This document shows positions 58,867 through 64,000 of a stretch of DNA of 64,000 nucleotides, one piece after another. The first letter of the stretch is position 1. Each line of letters begins with the position of its first letter. Origin of the DNA: an uncultured Faecalibacterium sp. (lineage in GTDB: Bacteria; Bacillota; Clostridia; Oscillospirales; Ruminococcaceae); contig CALFLK010000007.1 of NCBI GenBank assembly GCA_937880095.1, positions 252,359 through 316,358 of the forward strand, in the 5' to 3' direction. The notes beneath the pieces were generated by a model. The model ran no database searches. It was not told the origin of the DNA and saw nothing but the letters and a program-made list of their open reading frames with translations. The position numbers were made by a program, and so were the translations under genes.

Positions 58867-60162
58867 ATGAAAAAACAAGTTTCACCGCTGACCTTCTGCC
58901 TACGTCGCGCGGTTATTTTTCTGATTATCGCACTGAAATGCTGTCTGCTGCTGCCGATTCCGCTCTTTATGATGTGGTTCAATTATAAAGTGGACGTCAG
59001 TGGCTTGTTCCAAGGCGAACTTGCTCCCCGCGAGGTTGCCTCTTTGCTGCTGGATGGTCAAACGGTTTCCAACTATGACAAAATGGATGAGCGTCAGGTT
59101 CTGGAAATTTATGTGCAAAACCTGCCGGAAGACCAGATTCCTGATACAGTTGCACTTGGTTCCAGCCGTGTCATGCAGCTCAACAGCGATATCGTTGGCG
59201 GCAGCTTTTTCAATGCAGGTATGAGCGGTGCCAGTTTTATGGACATTGCCAACACTTGGTACCTGTTTGAGCGTGCCGAAAAAATGCCGAAAAATCTGAT
59301 TATCTGTGTGGACCCCTGGCTGTTCAACGGTGTATCCACCTCGGATTTGAACCGCAATTCCGATACCGAGCTGTTCTCTGAATTCTTGGAAAAAGGTCTT
59401 GGCATTGCCAGCGATTATGAAGAACCCGACAAGGTTGCGCTCTGGAAAGCCTTGGTAGACCCTGCTTATTTTCAGGGTAATGTGCGCCACTATCTGACGC
59501 AAAAGAAAACCGGGCAGACAACGACCGAAGATGGTGACGATATTCCGTTCCATGCCGTTACCGGTGACATTAGTCAGCTGGATTATGCGGTAATGTTCCC
59601 CGATGGCAGCATCCAGTATCCGGTGGATTTCCGCACTTGGACCAACGACCGCGTTATGTCCGAAGTTTTGGGTCAGGCTGGTACCATCTCTGCCATGCAT
59701 GGCTTCCCTGAAATGGACCCTTACTGGACGGATTTGTTTGACCGCTTTGTGCAGCATGTGCAGGGGCAGGGTACCAATGTGGTATTTTTACTCACACCGT
59801 ACCATCCGTTCATCTGCCTGCATGTACATAACAATCCCGAAGGTCTGGAAGGTTTCTTCCAAGTGGAACCCTGGCTGCGAGAATACGGCAATGCCCACGG
59901 CATTCCGGTGTACGGCAGCTATCATGCCGGTCGTGCCGGTGTACCCGAATCCTTGTTCTTTGACGGCATTCATTGTCGCGGAGACGCATTGCGTCTGATG
60001 TTCCCCGGTATCGAAGCTGCACTGCAGGGGCAGCGTACTGCCTACGAAACCGCCTATCTGGAAAAGTACGGCGATAAGGAAAACAGCCGTAATGCTTTGA
60101 TTGGCAAAGACGCAAACTGCGTCGTTGTAGATGACGACTGGTTCGCATCCAACGCATCCTGA
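58867..60162 (+). CDS. SGNH-like extracytoplasmic acyltransferase partner of the MBOAT protein
   Basis: A 431-residue protein with one N-terminal membrane anchor (about residues 15-38) and an extracellular SGNH-type domain: TVALGSSRVMQL (Gly-Ser-Ser around 98-100), FFNAGMSGASFMD and a C-terminal DGIHCRGD (Asp-x-x-His near 366-369). Such DltD/AlgJ-like proteins complete acyl transfer onto the polymer. It is the last gene of the operon and precedes a strong terminator. AAGGAGG precedes the ATG. Confidence 0.8.
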   Translation: MKKQVSPLTFCLRRAVIFLIIALKCCLLLPIPLFMMWFNYKVDVSGLFQGELAPREVASLLLDGQTVSNYDKMDERQVLEIYVQNLPEDQIPDTVALGSSRVMQLNSDIVGGSFFNAGMSGASFMDIANTWYLFERAEKMPKNLIICVDPWLFNGVSTSDLNRNSDTELFSEFLEKGLGIASDYEEPDKVALWKALVDPAYFQGNVRHYLTQKKTGQTTTEDGDDIPFHAVTGDISQLDYAVMFPDGSIQYPVDFRTWTNDRVMSEVLGQAGTISAMHGFPEMDPYWTDLFDRFVQHVQGQGTNVVFLLTPYHPFICLHVHNNPEGLEGFFQVEPWLREYGNAHGIPVYGSYHAGRAGVPESLFFDGIHCRGDALRLMFPGIEAALQGQRTAYETAYLEKYGDKENSRNALIGKDANCVVVDDDWFASNAS

Positions 60163-60178
60163 ATTTCTCTTTTGTAAT

Positions 60179-60214
60179 AAAAAATCCCGGTGGAAATCCA
60201 CCGGGATTTTTTCA
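60179..60214. terminator. Bidirectional terminator between the wall-polymer operon and dus
   Basis: AAAAAATCCCGGTGG, AAAT loop, CCACCGGGATTTTTT: perfect stem with A and T runs. Confidence 0.9.
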
Positions 60215-61186
60215 TTTTACATCTTCTGCATCCTGCCGCAGTTCCAGCTTCTGAAAAATCGCATCCACCACGGCACCATATTCCGCCGGGTCACGCAGTT
60301 TACGCAGCTGTTTTTCCAGTTTTTCATAGTCAGCGAACATACACAGCACATAGCCCCATACGCCTTTCATACGGCGCATTGCGCTTTGTCTGCTGCCGAA
60401 CTTCTCCACATATTGCTCATAAATTTCATCCAGAAAAGCGCGTAGTTCCTGCTTTTCCAAAGGCTTTCCTCCATGGAGTTTCCGCACCAGTGCCGGATCT
60501 GCCAAAAGCCCCCGTCCCAACATAATGGCATCTACATTCGGATGTTTGCTGATAAATTTCTGCACCTGTTCTACCGTATACAGACTGCCGTTATAACACA
60601 CAGGAGCCTTACTGTGCGCTGCCGCCCAGTCAAATACTTCCATATTCACTTCTCCTGTGTAAAATGCCTTGCCTACACGAGGATGAATCGTCAGTTCCTT
60701 CACCGGAAACTGATTGTACAGTTCCAGCAGTTCGCCGAACTCCTCAGCATCCCGCATACCGATGCGGGTCTTAATCGAAATCGGCAATACACTGTGTGCA
60801 AAAATCTTATCCAGATATTTTTCCAATGCTTCCGGGTCCTGTAAAAAACCAGCACCCTTGCCTTTCGCTGTCACTGTACCGGATGGACACCCCAGATTCA
60901 GGTTTACTTCCTGATATCCCATATCTGCCAGCTTTTGTGTCATCCACAAAAATGCGTCTGCATCTTTTCCCAAAATCTGTGGAATCACCGGCATCCCCAC
61001 ATTGTTCTCCGGCAATACATCCCGCAGCTGACGCGGGTCTACGCTCAAATCTGTTTTCGGAGAGAGAAACGGTGCATAGTACCGATCCATTGCCGTTCCT
61101 TCTGTTTCATTTCCAAAATAGCGTGCATGGGTGTTGCGATAAACCGCATCTGTAAAGCCTTCCATTGGGGCAAAATAATAGCGCAT
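60212..61186 (-). CDS. dus: tRNA-dihydrouridine synthase
   Basis: A 324-residue FMN TIM-barrel enzyme with YYFAPMEGFTDAVYR, the catalytic NLNLGCPSGTVTAKGKGAGFL (Cys) and KTRIGM. A phosphate-binding block VDAIMLGRGLLADPAL and a helical C-terminal tRNA-binding domain follow. It reduces uridines in the tRNA D-loop using NADPH. ATG 61186 is chosen because GGGAGGA lies just upstream; the longer frame is not supported. It is shorter than DusB of E. coli but complete. Confidence 0.9.
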   Translation of the reverse strand: MRYYFAPMEGFTDAVYRNTHARYFGNETEGTAMDRYYAPFLSPKTDLSVDPRQLRDVLPENNVGMPVIPQILGKDADAFLWMTQKLADMGYQEVNLNLGCPSGTVTAKGKGAGFLQDPEALEKYLDKIFAHSVLPISIKTRIGMRDAEEFGELLELYNQFPVKELTIHPRVGKAFYTGEVNMEVFDWAAAHSKAPVCYNGSLYTVEQVQKFISKHPNVDAIMLGRGLLADPALVRKLHGGKPLEKQELRAFLDEIYEQYVEKFGSRQSAMRRMKGVWGYVLCMFADYEKLEKQLRKLRDPAEYGAVVDAIFQKLELRQDAEDVK

Positions 61187-61268
61187 GAAGATCCTCCCGC
61201 TTTTAATATCCTGCCCATTATACACGCTGTTACGCCGTCTGCCAATAGCTGCGCACCTTTCCTCTAAA

Positions 61269-61310
61269 AGAAACACGCCGCTTTCCTTTTCGGAAAGCGG
61301 CGTGTTTCTT
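61269..61310 (-). terminator. Terminator of the small membrane-protein gene
   Basis: AAACACGCCGCTTTCC and its perfect inverted copy GGAAAGCGGCGTGTTT around TTTTC, followed on the minus strand by CTTTTAG. Confidence 0.8.
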
Positions 61311-61316
61311 GCGGTA

Positions 61317-61529
61317 TCAGTGGGGCATATAATCTTCGATCATGTTTTCCAGACCGCTCACGACGTTTTCTACGCCGCGTGCTGCCTTCTTCGCAAACTG
61401 TTTGCGCTGACGCTGATTGTAGCCCATCCAGTACATACCCGCTGCGCTTACTGCCGCACCTGCGGCTGCACCCGCCAGCAGATTGACCATATTCATGCTG
61501 ACATTTTGCTGCTGATGTTTCATGTTCAT
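61317..61529 (-). CDS. Small YtxH-like membrane protein
   Basis: A 70-residue protein with a central alanine/glycine-rich segment (LLAGAAAGAAVSAAGMYWMG) that could form a glycine-zipper membrane helix. A basic region (NQRQRKQFAKKAARG) and a helical acidic end follow. It looks complete, with GGAGGG upstream of ATG 61529 and a strong terminator after it. Function unknown; the pattern resembles short YtxH/gas-vesicle-like helper proteins found widely in clostridia. Confidence 0.7.
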   Translation of the reverse strand: MNMKHQQQNVSMNMVNLLAGAAAGAAVSAAGMYWMGYNQRQRKQFAKKAARGVENVVSGLENMIEDYMPH

Positions 61530-61655
61530 CGTATTCCCTCCTTTTTTGCTTATATAGGCAGTATTCCCCTGCCGCCGGGAATTATTCTGCTTTTTTCAAT
61601 GGGGATTTTATGGTATACTATGAAGATACAAGTTTATTTTTAGGGGGTGTCTTTT

Positions 61656-62486
61656 TTGCAATACTTGCAACCGCCAAAAAAGATCCTTTGCATCCACGAT
61701 CTTTCCGGATTGGGTCGCTGCAGCCTGTCTGTAATCCTTCCGGTGCTTTCTGCCATGGGGCATCAGGTGATTTGTTTGCCTACTGCTGTACTCTCCACCC
61801 ACACTGGTGGCTTTGGTCAGCCTGCCCGTATGGAAAACGATGCTTATGGCGCCGCTGCTCTGGACCATTATGCCCAGCTGGACGTGGCATTTGATTGTAT
61901 TTTTTCCGGTTATCTGGCATCGCCCGCACAAGCCCAGCTCGTGCAAAAGGCGTACTCTCTTTGGCCCAATGCTTATAAAATCGTTGACCCTGCCATGGGG
62001 GATCACGGCAAACTCTACAGCAGCCTTTCCCCGGACATTGTGTCCGCAATGGCACAGCTGGCAAGTCAGGCTGATTTGATTTTGCCCAACCTGACCGAAG
62101 CGCACCTTTTACTTGGTCTGGATCAGCCCGAGCAAACAGATTGGACCCGCGAAGCGGCACAGGGGCTGGCAGATCAGCTCATTTCTATCTGCCCGTCTGC
62201 AGTCGTCACTGGTCTTCCTATGGGCAAATATCTTGGCTATGCCGGTACCGGCACAGAACACTTTGTACAAAAGAAACTTCTTTTGCCCCGCAGTTATCCC
62301 GGTACTGGGGATTTGTTTGCTGCTGTCGTAACGGGACTGCTTTTGCACGGCAACGCACTTTCTGCTGCTGCGGATGCTGCTGCAGCCTTTGTTTCTGAGT
62401 GCATTCAAAACACCGACCCGCAAGCCGATCCCCGCTTTGGTGTCTGGTTTGAATCGCAGTTAAACAAACTCATTTTCCGGGCTTAA
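61656..62486 (+). CDS. Pyridoxamine/pyridoxal kinase (PdxY-like)
   Basis: A 276-residue ribokinase-fold enzyme with CIHDLSGLGRCSLSVILPVLSAMG, STHTGGF, VDPAMGDHGKLY, ILPNLTEAHLLLG and the ATP/anion-hole motif PGTGDLFAAVVTGLLLHG. These define the pyridoxamine kinase branch of the PfkB family, which phosphorylates vitamin B6 vitamers. TTG 61656 is the preferred start, 8 bases after AGGGGG; GTG 61647 is possible. It is followed closely by trmL and degV, suggesting an operon. Confidence 0.85.
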   Translation: MQYLQPPKKILCIHDLSGLGRCSLSVILPVLSAMGHQVICLPTAVLSTHTGGFGQPARMENDAYGAAALDHYAQLDVAFDCIFSGYLASPAQAQLVQKAYSLWPNAYKIVDPAMGDHGKLYSSLSPDIVSAMAQLASQADLILPNLTEAHLLLGLDQPEQTDWTREAAQGLADQLISICPSAVVTGLPMGKYLGYAGTGTEHFVQKKLLLPRSYPGTGDLFAAVVTGLLLHGNALSAAADAAAAFVSECIQNTDPQADPRFGVWFESQLNKLIFRA

Positions 62487-62504
62487 TTGGATCAGGAGGA
62501 ACCT

Positions 62505-63011
62505 ATGGATCAGAAACCAACCCTAAATATCGTTTTGGTAGAGCCCCGCATCCCGCAGAACACCGGCAATGTGGCACGCACCTGTGCTTGCACCAACTGT
62601 CGTCTGCATCTGGTAGGTCCCATGGGTTTTACCATTGACGATAAAAAATTAAAGCATGCCGGACTTGACTACTGGCACTATCTTGATATAACATATTATC
62701 AAAGTCTGGATGACTTTTTTGCGCGAAACGACGGACCTTTTTATTATTTCACCACAAAGGCTCCCAATCGTTACACCGACGTAACCTATCCGGATGGTAC
62801 TTACCTTGTATTTGGTCGGGAAGATGCCGGTCTGCCGGAGGCTTTGCTTTCCGCAAATCAGCAGCATTGTGTCCGTTTTCCCATGCAGGAAAACTGCCGC
62901 AGCCTGAATCTTTCCAACTCGGTAGCCATCGGTGTATATGAAGTACTACGTCAGTGGGATTTCCCTGAACTGTTAGACCATGGTCACCTGCGTGACTACG
63001 AATGGAAATGA
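62505..63011 (+). CDS. trmL: tRNA (cytidine/uridine-2'-O-)-methyltransferase TrmL
   Basis: A 168-residue SPOUT-family protein with IVLVEPRIPQNTGNVARTCACTN, the SAM-binding knot LVFGREDAGLPEALL and CRSLNLSNSVAIGVYE. TrmL methylates the ribose of position 34 in certain tRNA-Leu isoacceptors. ATG 62505 has AGGAGG at 5 bases; a TTG six codons earlier is not needed. It is 18 bases after the kinase gene. Confidence 0.9.
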   Translation: MDQKPTLNIVLVEPRIPQNTGNVARTCACTNCRLHLVGPMGFTIDDKKLKHAGLDYWHYLDITYYQSLDDFFARNDGPFYYFTTKAPNRYTDVTYPDGTYLVFGREDAGLPEALLSANQQHCVRFPMQENCRSLNLSNSVAIGVYEVLRQWDFPELLDHGHLRDYEWK

Positions 63012-63018
63012 GGAAACA

Positions 63019-63897
63019 ATGAGTAAAATTGCAATTCTAACCGACTCCTCTTGCGATATGCCCCAGGAGCTGGCAGATCAATATGGTATCGACATCATGT
63101 CCTTCCGCATTTTGCTGGACGGTGTGGATTATGAAGAGCGTGTTACCTGCTCCCACAGCGAATTTTATGATAAAATGCGTCAGGCAACCGGAGTACCTTC
63201 TACTGCAGCTATCACGCCGATTCAGTTCTGCGAAAAGTACTGTGAATATGTGGATGCCGGCTATACCGATGTGATTCACGTCACCATCAACCGCGAGGGT
63301 TCTTCTACTTATAACAACGCTTTGATGGCACGAGATCTGCTGCGCGAAGAGCGTCCCGAACATCATATGAAGATTCATCTGCTGGACAGTCACACTTATT
63401 CTATGCCCTTTGGCTGGTATGTAGCAGAAATGGGCCGTAAGCTGCAAAACGGCGCAGAGGTCCGTATGCTGATTGATGAGTTCGAGCAGAAGATGCATCA
63501 GATTGAAATTGTTCTGGGACCCTACAGCCTGAAGCAGATGAAAAAGAGTGGCCGCATTTCTGCCGCTGCTGCTTTTGCCGGTGAACTGCTGGGTCTGCGC
63601 CCCATCATTTCTATGATTGACGGCAAGACCAAAGTAGAAAACAAAGTGCGCGGCGATGACAAAGTCATTCCTGCCATGTTGTCCCTGTGTGAAAAGCGTC
63701 TGGAAGGCATGGACCTGAACGACGTAGAGTACATGATTGGTCATACCGAAATCGACCGCAAAGACGAGCTGATCAAGGCTGCACGCAAGATGTTTGGTCA
63801 TCCGCCGGTTGCTGTATTCTCTCTGGGTGGAGTTGTTTCTGCCAATACCGGTCCCGACACGGTTGCAATCTCCTTTACCGGAAAAACACGCGACTAA
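63019..63897 (+). CDS. DegV-family fatty-acid-binding protein
   Basis: A 292-residue protein with the DegV signature at the N-terminus (IAILTDSSCDMP), the central QMKKSGRISAAAAFAGELLGLRPII segment and the C-terminal GGVVSANTGPDTVAI. In Firmicutes such proteins (FakB) present fatty acids to the FakA kinase; there are several per genome. FakA is not in the window. ATG 63019 has GAGG at 6 bases and starts 7 bases after trmL. A longer in-frame start at 62980 would overlap trmL. Confidence 0.88.
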   Translation: MSKIAILTDSSCDMPQELADQYGIDIMSFRILLDGVDYEERVTCSHSEFYDKMRQATGVPSTAAITPIQFCEKYCEYVDAGYTDVIHVTINREGSSTYNNALMARDLLREERPEHHMKIHLLDSHTYSMPFGWYVAEMGRKLQNGAEVRMLIDEFEQKMHQIEIVLGPYSLKQMKKSGRISAAAAFAGELLGLRPIISMIDGKTKVENKVRGDDKVIPAMLSLCEKRLEGMDLNDVEYMIGHTEIDRKDELIKAARKMFGHPPVAVFSLGGVVSANTGPDTVAISFTGKTRD

Positions 63898-63940
63898 TCT
63901 TTCATCAGAATTTTTACAAAGGCTCTGTCACAACAAATGG

Positions 63941-63969
63941 TTGATTTTTGACGAGAAATAGCGTATAAT
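63941..63969 (+). promoter_or_regulatory. Promoter of the next gene, outside the window
   Basis: TTGATT (63941-63946), 17-base spacer, perfect TATAAT (63964-63969). An AAGGAGG ribosome site closes the window at 63994-64000, so a start codon should lie just beyond the end. Confidence 0.7.
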
Positions 63970-64000
63970 AATAGTAAGAAACAGTACCACCGAAGGAGGT

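Noticed and set aside
1..64000. tRNA or rRNA genes, CRISPR arrays, insertion sequences
   Set aside because: None was recognised by reading; cloverleaf-like segments, regularly spaced repeats and transposase genes were not seen. A tRNAscan or repeat search would be decisive.

Overview
The window reads as one chromosome segment of a spore-forming, anaerobic, gut-type Firmicute of the Oscillospirales (a Butyricicoccus/Agathobaculum-like genome would fit; this is inference). The reasons are a full-length, uninterrupted sporulation sigma-K gene, strong AGGAGG ribosome-binding sites, frequent TTG/GTG starts, roughly balanced GC, ER-type (SipW-like) signal peptidase secretion, SPKTG surface anchoring, and clostridial-type lipoproteins and OppABCDF. 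No tRNA, rRNA, CRISPR array, integrase or transposase was seen.

Layout. 1-4.4 kb (minus): truncated sugar:cation symporter, sigK, a VanZ-like remnant, a PglD/NeuD-type sugar acetyltransferase and a complete capF. 4.6-5.7 kb (plus): an LCP wall-polymer ligase. 6.2-11.4 kb (plus): a surface-fibre operon made of a SipW-like peptidase, a large VWA/Cna-B adhesin broken by a one-base frameshift, a TasA/camelysin-like protein and an SPKTG-anchored protein. 11.5-15.7 kb: NUDIX hydrolase, two flavinylated FMN-binding lipoproteins (one fused to a fumarate-reductase-like flavoprotein), a lipoprotein and a Fur regulator. 15.8-18.7 kb (minus): csoR-copA, whose 3' end carries a fused CopZ with its own internal start, under a CsoR operator. 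18.8-25.6 kb: nitroreductase, cutC, glgB, a GH13 glucosidase, niaR, rnz and a hypothetical gene. 25.6-31.7 kb (minus): oppABCDF. 32.1-34.4 kb (minus): a multi-cluster ferredoxin and a trigger-factor-like protein without the ribosome-binding domain.

34.5-46.2 kb (minus) is the most unusual part: a compact podovirus-like virion cassette (terS, terL, portal, Prp protease, scaffold, N4-gp56-type capsid, connector, gp10-like hub, fibres, ejection protein). It has one strong promoter and one divergent XRE regulator with repeated GTTAC half-sites, and no replication, integration or lysis genes. The capsid and scaffold both carry the L27-like LQxFA motif that the neighbouring Prp is expected to cut.

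47-51.6 kb (minus): Wzx-type flippase, aspS, pepT. 51.8-60.2 kb (plus): an operon for UDP-N-acetyl-L-fucosamine (capE, a cupin-less capF, capG), two glycosyltransferases, a DUF2304 protein, an MBOAT acyltransferase and its SGNH-like partner. With the distant full capF, the flippase and the LCP ligase this suggests a FucNAc-containing, O-acylated wall polymer. 60.2-64 kb: dus, a small membrane protein, pyridoxamine kinase, trmL, degV and the promoter and RBS of the next gene.
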